Shown: in pieces, positions 1 through 8,344 of the stretch
Layout: each line of letters begins with the position of its first letter
Position numbering within the stretch: the first letter of the stretch is position 1
Assembly: GCA_035294785.1 (NCBI GenBank)
Contig: DATGKF010000065.1
Coordinates: 11,195-75,194, forward strand
Length of the DNA: 64,000 bases
Direction: 5' to 3'
From: Poindextera sp035294785
Lineage (GTDB): Bacteria; Pseudomonadota; Alphaproteobacteria; Caulobacterales; Caulobacteraceae
Program-made: the position numbers and the translations under genes
Notes under the pieces: model-generated
The model's database searches: none
What the model was told of the DNA's origin: nothing
What the model saw: the letters and a program-made list of their open reading frames with translations, nothing else

Positions 1-25
1 TCGGGATCGGCCCGGCGGCCGGCGG

Positions 26-607
26 ATGAGCGAGGCGCTCGCTGTCCGCTTCGAAGCGATTCTACGCGCCACGCCGAACCTGATGCGCGTGCTGAGCGCC
101 GCCCGCGATCTCGGCCTGCCTGATTGGCTGATCACATCCGGCGCCATCTACCAGCCTGTGCTGAACAGCCTGACCGGCCGTGACGCCGACCACGGGATCA
201 AGGACTACGACCTCTTCTACTACGATCCGTCCGACCTCTCGTACGAGGCCGAGGACGTGGTCATCAGGGCGGCGGCCAGAGCATTCCCGCCGGACCTCGC
301 ACCGCTGGTCGAGGTCAGAAACCAGGCGCGCGTGCACCTTTGGTTTGAGGCGCACTTCGGCGAGGCCTATGCGCCGCTGTCGTGCAGCGCCGAGGCGCTC
401 AGCCGCTTCACGTCAGCGACGTTCGCCGTCGGCGCAGCGCTCGAGGCGGACGGCCGCCTGCGGATCGAAGCACCGTTCGGGCTTGAGGATCTCTTCGCCC
501 TGCGACTGAGGCCGAACCCGCTGCGGGCGACGAAGGGCTTCGCGCGGACGGCTCAGCGGGCGCTCGAACGTTGGCCGGAACTTGTGGTCGAGGCGCCTGC
601 CGCCTAG
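26..607 (+). CDS. Nucleotidyltransferase family protein
   Basis: 193-residue protein resembling the NTP_transf_6 family (PF06042), soluble proteins with a nucleotidyltransferase-like fold and no well-defined substrate. Visible hallmarks are the acidic D-Y-D-L-F segment near residue 61, where metal-binding carboxylates are expected, the V-R-N-Q-A-R-V-H-L-W-F block near residue 97, and the S-A-T-F-A-V-G block near residue 130. Length fits the family. The reading frame is complete in the window. Its TAG stop lies in a CTAG shared with the convergent kinase gene. The family call is good; the biochemical activity is unknown. Confidence 0.75.
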   Translation: MSEALAVRFEAILRATPNLMRVLSAARDLGLPDWLITSGAIYQPVLNSLTGRDADHGIKDYDLFYYDPSDLSYEAEDVVIRAAARAFPPDLAPLVEVRNQARVHLWFEAHFGEAYAPLSCSAEALSRFTSATFAVGAALEADGRLRIEAPFGLEDLFALRLRPNPLRATKGFARTAQRALERWPELVVEAPAA

Positions 608-2460
608 GCGCGGTTTTCCGCGGGCGCCCCCGGCGCGGTCTCTTCGCCCGCCTCGCGCCAGGCGGCCTGGACGACCTCGAACAGGCGGCCGACCTCGATC
701 GGCTTGGCCAGGTGCCCGTCCATGCCGGCCTCGACGTAGGCCTGCACCTGATGGGTCAGCACGTTGGCGGAAAGGGCCACGATCGTCGTGCGCCGCCGGC
801 CGGTCTCGGCCTCGGCCTGACGGATCAGCTTCGTCGCGCAGAGCCCGTCCATGACCGGCATTTGCATGTCCATCAGAATGAGGTCGAAGGGTTGCTGCCG
901 CCAAGCCTCGACCGCCAGTTCACCGTTCTCGACAATGATCGGCGCGACGCCGACCTGCGCGAGCAGCGTCTTCAGAACCAGCTGGTTGGTTGCGTTGTCC
1001 TCGGCCGCGAGAATGCGAAGCGCGCCAAGGTCGCCGCCGTCCTCGCCGCCATCGTCCGCGAGCGCGGCCGGCGCCGGCGCCGCCTGACGACTGTCGCCAA
1101 GCCTGACGATCGGCAGGTCGACGGTGAAGGTCGAGCCAAAGCCGAGCGTGCTCTCGGCCTTGATCTGGCCGCCCATCATCTGGGTCAGCTCCCGGCAGAT
1201 GGCGAGGCCGAGCCCGGTGCCGCCAAAGCGACGCGTGGTCGAGGCGTCGGCTTGCACGAACTTCTCGAACAGGCTCTCGAGCGCCTCGGGCGCGATGCCT
1301 TCGCCGGTATCGGAGACGACGATGCGAACGCCGGGGTCGAGCGCGAGGAGCTGAATGCGGACTTCGCCCTGGGCAGTGAACTTCAGCGCATTTGAGGCGA
1401 GATTATGCAGGATCTGGCGGATGCGGGTCGGGTCGCCCTGATAGACGCCATGCACGGCGTCCTCGACGTCGAGGCGGAAGGCGAGGCCACGCTCCTCGGC
1501 GATGGCCGCGAACACCGCATGCGCGCCGCGCGCCAGGTCGGACAGGTCGAAGGCTGTGCTCTCGAGGGTCAGCCGGCCGGCCTCGATCTTCGAGAGGTCG
1601 AGGATGTCGTTGAGGATCGCGAGCAGGGTCTCGCCGGACTCGCGCACGACCGCGATCCGCTCGCGCTGTGCGTCGTTGAGTTCGTCGGCCTGCATCGCCT
1701 GGGCCATGCCCAGGACGCCGTTCAGCGGCGTGCGGATCTCATGGCTCATCGTGGCGAGGAAGGCGCTCTTGGCGGCGTTGGCGGCGTCGGCCGCCTGCTC
1801 GCCGCGGCGGGCGAGCGCGCGCGCGTCGCGGAGCGCACTTCGCGACTGGTCGAGCTGGACGCGGGCGTTGCGCAGAAAGTTGGCGAGCCCGAGGCCGCCG
1901 GCGACGACACTGATGCAGATGAAGACGTGGCCCTCTTGGTACCGCTCCCAGGCGATGCCGGCGGCGACGAAGAAGAGGGTGGCGAGATAGGGCGAGAGCA
2001 GCGCCACGAAGATGCGCGGCGTCGCATAGTACTGCATCAGGAGATAGGTGAGGGAGACGAACACCATCACGAGCGCGAACAGCTGCGCGGCGTCCTCGCC
2101 CGATCGCCACAGGCTCACGAACCACGCCGAATAGATGCACGATCCGAGGAGGGTGAGAATGAACAGCGTCCGCGCGGCGCGGGTGCGGGCGCGGACGTCG
2201 GCGACATCGGCCACGCGTTTGGCGACGCGCGAGGCGTAGACCGTCAGCAGCGTGGCGATCGCGAACCAGACATAGCCGATCAGTCCATGCAGCAAGACCG
2301 CCGAACCGACCAGCATGGCGGTCGCGTGCACCATGCGGTTGCGGATGTTGCGGCTCGAGGCGACGAAGAGGCGAAGCGAGGCCTCGAGGTCTGCAGCCAT
2401 GGCGGCCGGCCGCCGGGCTGGGGCGGTCTCCTGCGAAGTCACCGATCGAGACTCCCCCAA
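604..2460 (-). CDS. Membrane-anchored hybrid sensor histidine kinase with C-terminal receiver
   Basis: 618-residue hybrid kinase. Hydrophobic stretches between about residues 45 and 195 (six or so membrane segments, no large periplasmic loop) are followed by a HisKA dimerisation helix with phospho-acceptor H240 in S-H-E-I-R-T-P, an HATPase domain (N-box N353/N357, G-box around 414-419) and a receiver domain with phospho-acceptor D531 in L-M-D-M-Q-M-P. A coiled region at about 203-230 links membrane and kinase parts. An internal Met at residue 21 is an alternative start. No cognate regulator or Hpt gene is adjacent, so the signal and output are unknown. It overlaps the convergent upstream gene by four bases. 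Confidence 0.88.
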   Translation of the reverse strand: MGESRSVTSQETAPARRPAAMAADLEASLRLFVASSRNIRNRMVHATAMLVGSAVLLHGLIGYVWFAIATLLTVYASRVAKRVADVADVRARTRAARTLFILTLLGSCIYSAWFVSLWRSGEDAAQLFALVMVFVSLTYLLMQYYATPRIFVALLSPYLATLFFVAAGIAWERYQEGHVFICISVVAGGLGLANFLRNARVQLDQSRSALRDARALARRGEQAADAANAAKSAFLATMSHEIRTPLNGVLGMAQAMQADELNDAQRERIAVVRESGETLLAILNDILDLSKIEAGRLTLESTAFDLSDLARGAHAVFAAIAEERGLAFRLDVEDAVHGVYQGDPTRIRQILHNLASNALKFTAQGEVRIQLLALDPGVRIVVSDTGEGIAPEALESLFEKFVQADASTTRRFGGTGLGLAICRELTQMMGGQIKAESTLGFGSTFTVDLPIVRLGDSRQAAPAPAALADDGGEDGGDLGALRILAAEDNATNQLVLKTLLAQVGVAPIIVENGELAVEAWRQQPFDLILMDMQMPVMDGLCATKLIRQAEAETGRRRTTIVALSANVLTHQVQAYVEAGMDGHLAKPIEVGRLFEVVQAAWREAGEETAPGAPAENRA

Positions 2461-2550
2461 AAGCGCGCCGGGAACTTTGGTCGGATATGATTAAGGATGA
2501 CTTTTCGGCCGGCGCCGCGGCGGCGGGGTGATTTCGAGCGAGGAACGCAC

Positions 2551-3489
2551 GTGCAGACGGTTCGATTGGGGCGAACGAACGCCATCGTCAGCGTGGCCGG
2601 CCTCGGCTGCGGCGGGGCGAGCCGGCTGGGCATGGCCCGCGGGGCGAGGGCGGAGGACGCCGCCCGCGTCGTCGCCGCCGCGATTGATCTGGGCGTCACC
2701 TTCATCGACACGGCGCGGAACTACGGCACCGAGGAGGCCGTGGGCCTGGGCGTCGCCGCCCGTCGCGATCAGGTGTTCATCTCGACGAAATCAAGCGCCG
2801 GACGGGACGAGCGCCTGCTGTCAGGCGCCGAGTTGACAGAAAGTCTCGAGGGCAGCCTGGAGCGTTTGAAGACCGATCGGGTCGACCTCTTCAACCTGCA
2901 TGGCGTCGCGCCTGGCCAGTATGAGCACTGCGTCCGCGTGCTGGTCCCCGAGCTCAAACGTCAGCAGGCGTCGGGGAAGATTCGCTTCATTGGCGTGACC
3001 GAGATGTTCGGTCGCGACACTGCCCACCAGATGCTGGAGCGCGCGCTGCCGGACGACCTGTTCGACGTCGTCATGGTGGGCTTCAACCTGTTGAACCCAT
3101 CGGCGCGCCGGCGCGTCTTTCCCGAGACACTGAAGCGCGATGTCGGCACGCTGATCATGTTCGCGGTGCGTCGGAACCTCTCGGACCCCACGGCGCTCAA
3201 GGCCGCGATCGACGGCCTGATCGACCGCGGCGAGGTCGACGCGACCGGGCTCGATCGCGATGACCCGCTGGGCTTCCTGCGCGCCGAAACCGCCTCTGGA
3301 TCGCTGACCGAGGCGGCCTATCGCTTTTGCCGGCACGAGCCGGGCGCCAACGTGATCCTGACCGGCACCGGCAGCATCGAACACCTGAAGGCCAACCTCG
3401 CGGCCATCGAGGGCCCGCCGCTGCCGGCCGAGACGCACCAGCGCCTCGACCAGCTGTTCGGCCAGGTGGACAGCGTCTCCGGGAACTAG
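2551..3489 (+). CDS. Aldo/keto reductase
   Basis: NAD(P)H-dependent oxidoreductase of the aldo/keto reductase fold, about 312 residues. Visible are the N-terminal strand with G-L-G-C-G-G, the catalytic-Asp region F-I-D-T-A-R-N-Y-G with the Asp and Tyr of the tetrad, the Lys in I-S-T-K-S, and V-D-L-F-N-L-H-G containing the His. An ATG exists at 2497, but the family N-terminus (V-Q-T-V-R-L-G-R-T) begins at the GTG at 2551, which is preceded by AGGA six bases upstream, so I chose GTG. Substrate unknown. It converges with the DUF992 gene, sharing a CTAG. Confidence 0.8.
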   Translation: MQTVRLGRTNAIVSVAGLGCGGASRLGMARGARAEDAARVVAAAIDLGVTFIDTARNYGTEEAVGLGVAARRDQVFISTKSSAGRDERLLSGAELTESLEGSLERLKTDRVDLFNLHGVAPGQYEHCVRVLVPELKRQQASGKIRFIGVTEMFGRDTAHQMLERALPDDLFDVVMVGFNLLNPSARRRVFPETLKRDVGTLIMFAVRRNLSDPTALKAAIDGLIDRGEVDATGLDRDDPLGFLRAETASGSLTEAAYRFCRHEPGANVILTGTGSIEHLKANLAAIEGPPLPAETHQRLDQLFGQVDSVSGN

Positions 3490-3977
3490 CCTTCCGGAAC
3501 GTATTCCAGCGTCATCGCGCCGATGCCGGCCGCGACGTTGAGGCCGGTGTTGCCTTCGACGCTCAGCGGCTGCAGCGAGATCGAACGGTCGAGACCGCCC
3601 ACCAGCAGGTTCGCCGAGGCGCCAACGCCGACCGTCGCGCCAGCCGTAAGGCCCGCGTAGTGGCCGTTCAACGACCCCGGCGGCGGGCCGTTCGTGGGCG
3701 CGAACACGGCCCAGACCAGCACGCCGCCGCTTTGATAGCCCACGTCGACGCCAAACTTGTCGATCGAGCCTTTGTAGCGGGCGACCACGCGGCCATCCTT
3801 CTCGAGCACGCAATGGATCGCGTGGGTGGAGCCGAACACGAGGCCCCAGCCGCTGGCTTCGTTACACGTCAGAACCCCGGTCCTGACGCCCGACTGCGCC
3901 TGCGCGGGCGCGGCCATGGCCAGCGCCAGCGCGCCAGCCGCCGCGACGCCCAGGATTGAGCGATGCGATACCTTCAT
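3486..3977 (-). CDS. DUF992 exported protein
   Basis: 163-residue secreted protein with a signal peptide (K-V-S-H-R then a hydrophobic stretch ending A-P-A-Q-A-Q-S). The mature part shows the DUF992 pattern typical of alphaproteobacteria: G-V-L-T-C-N near the start, C-V-L-E, G-V-D-V-G-Y, G-G-V-L-V-W-A-V-F-A and S-I-S-L-Q-P-L-S-V-E-G, with glycine-rich strands suggesting a beta structure. The frame stays open to 4193, but the signal peptide and a GGAGA ribosome site just upstream fix the start at 3977. Function of the family is unknown. Confidence 0.85.
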   Translation of the reverse strand: MKVSHRSILGVAAAGALALAMAAPAQAQSGVRTGVLTCNEASGWGLVFGSTHAIHCVLEKDGRVVARYKGSIDKFGVDVGYQSGGVLVWAVFAPTNGPPPGSLNGHYAGLTAGATVGVGASANLLVGGLDRSISLQPLSVEGNTGLNVAAGIGAMTLEYVPEG

Positions 3978-4140
3978 GATCAAGTCTCCGTGAACCCCGA
4001 CAGCGTTGCCGTAACGATCTCGCTCGTCGGCGGGTTCCGTCAAGAGCCAAGGCTCATGAACCGCCGGCCGCGCTTGTGGTAGGAACGCCACGCTCCGCGC
4101 CGCCGTTTTGCCTGCGCGGCGGGAGCGCAAGGGAGCGCCG

Positions 4141-5943
4141 ATGCAGACGATCGTCGCCGAGGTCACCGAACGAATAGTCGCAAGGAGCCGCAATCGGCGC
4201 GCCGACTACCTGGCGCGCATGGCCGCCGCGGCCGCCGACGACCCGGGCCGCGCCAAGCTCTCGTGCGCCAACTGGGCGCATGCCTTCGCCGCCCAGCCGG
4301 CCGCCGATAAGGCGCGGATTCTGGATCCCCGCGCGCCCAACATCGCCATCGTCTCGTCCTACAACGACATGCTCTCGGCGCATCAGCCGCTGGAGCGCTT
4401 CCCAGCGCTGATCCGTGAGGCGGCCCGCGAAGCGGGCGCGACCGCGCAATTCGCCGGCGGCGTGCCGGCGATGTGTGACGGCGTCACCCAGGGGCGGCCG
4501 GGTATGGAGCTCTCGCTCTTCTCACGCGACGTGATCGCCATGGCGACGGCGGTCGCGCTCACCCACGACGCCTTCGACGGGGCGATCCTCCTGGGCGTCT
4601 GCGACAAGATCGTGCCGGGACTCCTCATCGGCGCGCTGGCGTTTGGCCACCTGCCGGTGATCTTCGCGCCTGGCGGGCCGATGACCAGCGGCCTCTCGAA
4701 CGACGAAAAGGCCAAGGTCCGCGCCCGATACGCCCAAGGTCAGGCGACGCGCGAGGAGCTGCTCGCCTCGGAGATGGCGGCCTACCACGGGCCCGGCACC
4801 TGCACTTTCTTCGGCACGGCCAATTCGAACCAAATGCTGATGGAGATGATGGGACTGCACCTGCCGGGCGCGGCCTTCGTCAATCCGGGCACGCCGCTGC
4901 GCGACGCGCTGACCAGCGCGGCCGCCCGTCGCACCGCCGAGATCGGGCCGAAATCCCAGGCCTACACGCCGCTCTCGCGAGTGGTCGACGAGCGCGCCAT
5001 CGTCAACGGAATGGTCGGTCTCCTGGCCACCGGCGGCTCGACCAACCACACCCTGCACCTGGTCGCCATCGCCCGCGCCGCCGGGATCGAGATCGACTGG
5101 AACGACTTCGCCGACCTCTCGGCCGTCACGCCGCTGATCGCCCGCGTCTATCCGAACGGCTCGGGCGACGTGAACCACTTCCATGCCGCCGGCGGCATGG
5201 CCTTCGTGATCCGCCAGCTGCTCGACGCCGGCCTCGCCCACGAGGGCGTCTCGACGGTCGCCGGACCGGGCCTGCGCCTCTATCAACAGGAGCCATTCCT
5301 CGAGGGCGAGGCGCTGGTCTGGCGCGAGGGCCGCGACGCCCCGCTGGACCGGAGCATTCTTCGCCCGGTCAACGATCCGTTCGACGGCCACGGCGGCATC
5401 CGCCTCCTGAGCGGTGGGCTCGGCCGGGCGGTGACCAAGACCTCGGCGGTCGACGCCGCCCACCGCTGCGTCGAGGCGCCGGCGCGCGTGTTCGACGACC
5501 AGGACGACCTGATCGCCGCCTTCGACGCCGGCCGGCTGACGGGCGATTTCGTCGCGGTCGTCCGCTTCCAGGGGCCGAAGGCGAACGGCATGCCGGAGCT
5601 GCATGCGCTGACCCCGACGCTGGGCGTCCTGATGGACCGCGGACAGAAGGTGGCGCTGGTCACCGATGGGCGGATGTCGGGCGCGTCGGGGAAGGTTCTC
5701 GTGGCTCTGCACGTGACGCCGGAGGCAGCCGACGGCGGTGCGCTCGCGTACGTGCGCGACGGCGATGTGATCCGCCTCGACGCCGAGGCCGGCGTGCTCG
5801 ACGTCGCGGTCGAGCCGGCCGCGCTGCGCGCGCGGACGCCGGCCACGCATCGCCCGGTCCAGCACGGCTTCGGGCGGGAGCTGTTCGGCCACATGCGCCG
5901 CACGGTCGGCCCGGCGGAGGCCGGCGCCTCGGTGCTCTTCTGA
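4141..5943 (+). CDS. edd: Phosphogluconate dehydratase (Entner-Doudoroff)
   Basis: 600-residue IlvD/Edd-family dehydratase converting 6-phosphogluconate to 2-keto-3-deoxy-6-phosphogluconate in the cytoplasm, using an iron-sulfur cluster. Edd rather than IlvD features are the N-terminal block S-S-Y-N-D-M-L-S-A-H-Q-P, the cluster-ligand Cys residues in P-A-M-C-D-G-V-T-Q-G and L-G-V-C-D-K-I-V-P-G, and G-T-C-T-F-F-G-T-A-N-S-N-Q. Length matches the usual 600-608. The ATG at 4141 after GGGAGCGCC is chosen over an in-frame ATG at 4108. It is first in an operon with glk (six-base offset) and pyk. eda, zwf and pgl are not in the window. Confidence 0.95.
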   Translation: MQTIVAEVTERIVARSRNRRADYLARMAAAAADDPGRAKLSCANWAHAFAAQPAADKARILDPRAPNIAIVSSYNDMLSAHQPLERFPALIREAAREAGATAQFAGGVPAMCDGVTQGRPGMELSLFSRDVIAMATAVALTHDAFDGAILLGVCDKIVPGLLIGALAFGHLPVIFAPGGPMTSGLSNDEKAKVRARYAQGQATREELLASEMAAYHGPGTCTFFGTANSNQMLMEMMGLHLPGAAFVNPGTPLRDALTSAAARRTAEIGPKSQAYTPLSRVVDERAIVNGMVGLLATGGSTNHTLHLVAIARAAGIEIDWNDFADLSAVTPLIARVYPNGSGDVNHFHAAGGMAFVIRQLLDAGLAHEGVSTVAGPGLRLYQQEPFLEGEALVWREGRDAPLDRSILRPVNDPFDGHGGIRLLSGGLGRAVTKTSAVDAAHRCVEAPARVFDDQDDLIAAFDAGRLTGDFVAVVRFQGPKANGMPELHALTPTLGVLMDRGQKVALVTDGRMSGASGKVLVALHVTPEAADGGALAYVRDGDVIRLDAEAGVLDVAVEPAALRARTPATHRPVQHGFGRELFGHMRRTVGPAEAGASVLF

Positions 5944-5948
5944 CCGCG

Positions 5949-6917
5949 ATGTCGGGGCAGGAAGGCCTTGTCGGCGACGTCGGCGGCACGCACGCACGCT
6001 TCGCCCTCGCTCGCCTCGAGGCAGGCCGCGTCCACGTCACCCACGCCAAGGTGTTGAGCGCGCACGACTACCGAAGCGGCGAAGCGGCGCTGGCCGCCTA
6101 CTGCGGCCACCTCCCTGATCGGGCGCCGAAGCAGGCCGTGATCGCCGCCGCCGGACCGATCGAGAACGCCCGCGTCGACTTCACCAACAACCCGGGCTGG
6201 GGGTTCTCCGAGGCCGAGCTGAAACGCGGCGGTGGGTTCTCCGCCGCGCGGTTGATCAACGACTTCACCGCCCAGGCGCTGGCCATTCCACAGCTCGGCT
6301 CGAACGATACGCGCCTCGTCGGTCCGAGGCGGCGGACGCCGGCGCACGCCACCGCGGTGATCATGGGGCCCGGCACGGGCTTCGGCGCCGCCGCGCTGGC
6401 GGACGACGGTCGGGCCACGGCGGTGGTCACCGGCGAAGGCGGGCATGCGTCCTTCGCACCCGAGGACGACACGGAGATCGCGATTCTGGCTCGTCTCGCC
6501 AAGGCGTATGGGCGGGTTTCGATCGAGCACCTGCTCTCCGGCCCCGGGCTCCTCAACCTCTATCGGACGCTGGCCGAACTCGGCGGCGAGGCGGCGCCGC
6601 TTGACCAGCCGGACGCGATCACACGCGCCGGCCTCGCGGGCGACCGGCTCGCGCGACGGGCGCTCGACCGCTTCTGCGCCATCCTCGGATCGGTCGCCGG
6701 CAATCTCGCGCTGACCCTCGGCGCCCGCGGCGGCGTCTACGTCTCAGGCGGCATTGCGCCGGCGATCCTCGAAGTGCTCAAAGCAAGCGACTTTCGCCGG
6801 CGCTTCGAAGCGAAGGACCGCATGAGCGCGTACCTGGCCGCCATCCCCACGCGGGTCGTCGTTCAGCCGCACGTGGCCCTCATCGGCGCCGCCACGTTGC
6901 TCGGAACGCTCCGATGA
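5949..6917 (+). CDS. glk: Glucokinase
   Basis: 322-residue ATP-dependent glucokinase of the Glk (ROK-distinct) family, phosphorylating glucose to glucose 6-phosphate. Visible are the N-terminal phosphate loop V-G-D-V-G-G-T-H-A-R-F-A (residues 8-19), the sugar-binding L-I-N-D-F-T-A-Q with its catalytic Asp, M-G-P-G-T-G-F-G, the G-E-G-G-H-A-S-F block and the adenosine-binding G-G-V-Y-V-S-G-G-I motif. It starts five bases after edd and its last four bases (ATGA) overlap the pyk start, so translation is probably coupled. Confidence 0.94.
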   Translation: MSGQEGLVGDVGGTHARFALARLEAGRVHVTHAKVLSAHDYRSGEAALAAYCGHLPDRAPKQAVIAAAGPIENARVDFTNNPGWGFSEAELKRGGGFSAARLINDFTAQALAIPQLGSNDTRLVGPRRRTPAHATAVIMGPGTGFGAAALADDGRATAVVTGEGGHASFAPEDDTEIAILARLAKAYGRVSIEHLLSGPGLLNLYRTLAELGGEAAPLDQPDAITRAGLAGDRLARRALDRFCAILGSVAGNLALTLGARGGVYVSGGIAPAILEVLKASDFRRRFEAKDRMSAYLAAIPTRVVVQPHVALIGAATLLGTLR

Positions 6918-8344
6918 TCCGCGCGCGGCGCGCCCGCATCGTCGCCACCCTCGGTCCGGCGAGCGCCGCGCCGGACAAGGTGCTGGAGTTGGCGCGCGCC
7001 GGGGCCGACGTCTTTCGCCTCAACTTCAGCCACGGCGAGCACGCCGATCACGCAGCCGCGCTGGACGCGGTCCGCGCGGCTGAAGCGGTCGTCGAGCGGC
7101 CGCTGGGCGTGCTCGGCGATCTCCAGGGGCCGAAGTTCCGCATTGGAACGTTCCGGGGCGGGCATGTCGCGATCAAGCCCGGGGCGCGGTTTCGCTTCGA
7201 CCTCGATCCGGCGCCGGGGACGACCAAGCGGGTCCAGATGCCGCATCCCGAACTGTTCGCCGCCTTGCGCGTCGGCGCGGACCTCCTGATCGACGATGGC
7301 CGCGTGCGCATGCGGGTTGAACGCTGTGGGACGGATTTCGCCGACGTCGAGGTCATGGCCGGGGATGCGCTCTCGGACCACAAGGGGATTGCCCTGCCCG
7401 GCGTGGTCATCGCCCACCCCGCCTTGACAGCCAAGGATCGCGACGACCTGGCGTTCGCGCTGCGCATCGGCGTCGACTGGGTGGCGCTGTCGTTCGTCCA
7501 GCGGGCCGCGGATATGGCCGAACTGCGGCGCATCGTGCGCGGCCGCGCCGGCGTCCTGGCCAAGATCGAAAAACCGGCCGCGCTCGCCGACTTGCCGGCG
7601 GTGCTCGACCAGTGCGACGCAGTGATGGTGGCGCGCGGCGATCTCGGCGTCGAACTCGAGCCGGAAGAGGTGCCGGTGGCGCAGAAGATGATCGTCCGCG
7701 CCGCCCGCCGTCGAGGGCTGCCGGTGATCATCGCCACTCAGATGCTGGAATCGATGACGACCTCGCCACAGCCGACCCGGGCCGAGGCGTCTGACGTCGC
7801 CAACGCGGTCTATGAGGGCGCCGATGCGCTGATGCTGTCGGCCGAGACCGCCGCCGGCGCCTATCCGGTCGAGGCGGTGACGATGATGAGCCGCATCATC
7901 GAGCGGGTGGAGCGCGACCCGAACTGGCCGGGCCTCATGGACGCCGAGCACGGCGGCGTCGAGGACGAAGACGCCGACGCCCTGGTCGCCGCCGCGCGCC
8001 GCGCGGCGGAGTCCGGATCGACCGCCTGCCTCGCCGCCTTCACCACCACCGGGGTCACGGCGCTTCGCCTCGCGCGAGAGCGGCCGTTGCAGCCGGTTCT
8101 GGCCCTGACCGCCGACGTGCGGGTCGCCCGGCGGCTGTCGCTGGTCTGGGGGCTGGAACCGCGGCTGGCCGAACAGCCGAAAGGGCTGGATCACCTGACC
8201 AAAGGCGCGGCCAGCCTGGCGGCCGAGCTCGGTCTTGCGCCGGAGAACGGCCGCGTGTTGATCCTCGCCGGCACGCCGTTCGGCTCGCCCGGCGCGGCCA
8301 ACCTGCTGCGCCTGGCGCACGCGCCGGCGAAGCGCGGCGGCTAG
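6914..8344 (+). CDS. pyk: Pyruvate kinase
   Basis: 476-residue pyruvate kinase, last step of glycolysis and the lower Entner-Doudoroff pathway (phosphoenolpyruvate + ADP to pyruvate + ATP). Visible motifs: A-T-L-G-P-A-S at the N-terminus, R-L-N-F-S-H-G, D-L-Q-G-P-K-F-R-I-G, the active-site segment A-K-I-E-K-P, A-R-G-D-L-G-V-E-L and T-Q-M-L-E-S-M with the Thr. The C-terminal alpha/beta domain is present. It overlaps glk by ATGA and shares a CTAG with the convergent porin gene. Confidence 0.95.
   Translation: MIRARRARIVATLGPASAAPDKVLELARAGADVFRLNFSHGEHADHAAALDAVRAAEAVVERPLGVLGDLQGPKFRIGTFRGGHVAIKPGARFRFDLDPAPGTTKRVQMPHPELFAALRVGADLLIDDGRVRMRVERCGTDFADVEVMAGDALSDHKGIALPGVVIAHPALTAKDRDDLAFALRIGVDWVALSFVQRAADMAELRRIVRGRAGVLAKIEKPAALADLPAVLDQCDAVMVARGDLGVELEPEEVPVAQKMIVRAARRRGLPVIIATQMLESMTTSPQPTRAEASDVANAVYEGADALMLSAETAAGAYPVEAVTMMSRIIERVERDPNWPGLMDAEHGGVEDEDADALVAAARRAAESGSTACLAAFTTTGVTALRLARERPLQPVLALTADVRVARRLSLVWGLEPRLAEQPKGLDHLTKGAASLAAELGLAPENGRVLILAGTPFGSPGAANLLRLAHAPAKRGG

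Noticed and set aside
571..2490. Long plus-strand frames antisense to the hybrid kinase gene
   Set aside because: They lack any domain pattern while the minus strand encodes HisKA, HATPase and receiver motifs in order.
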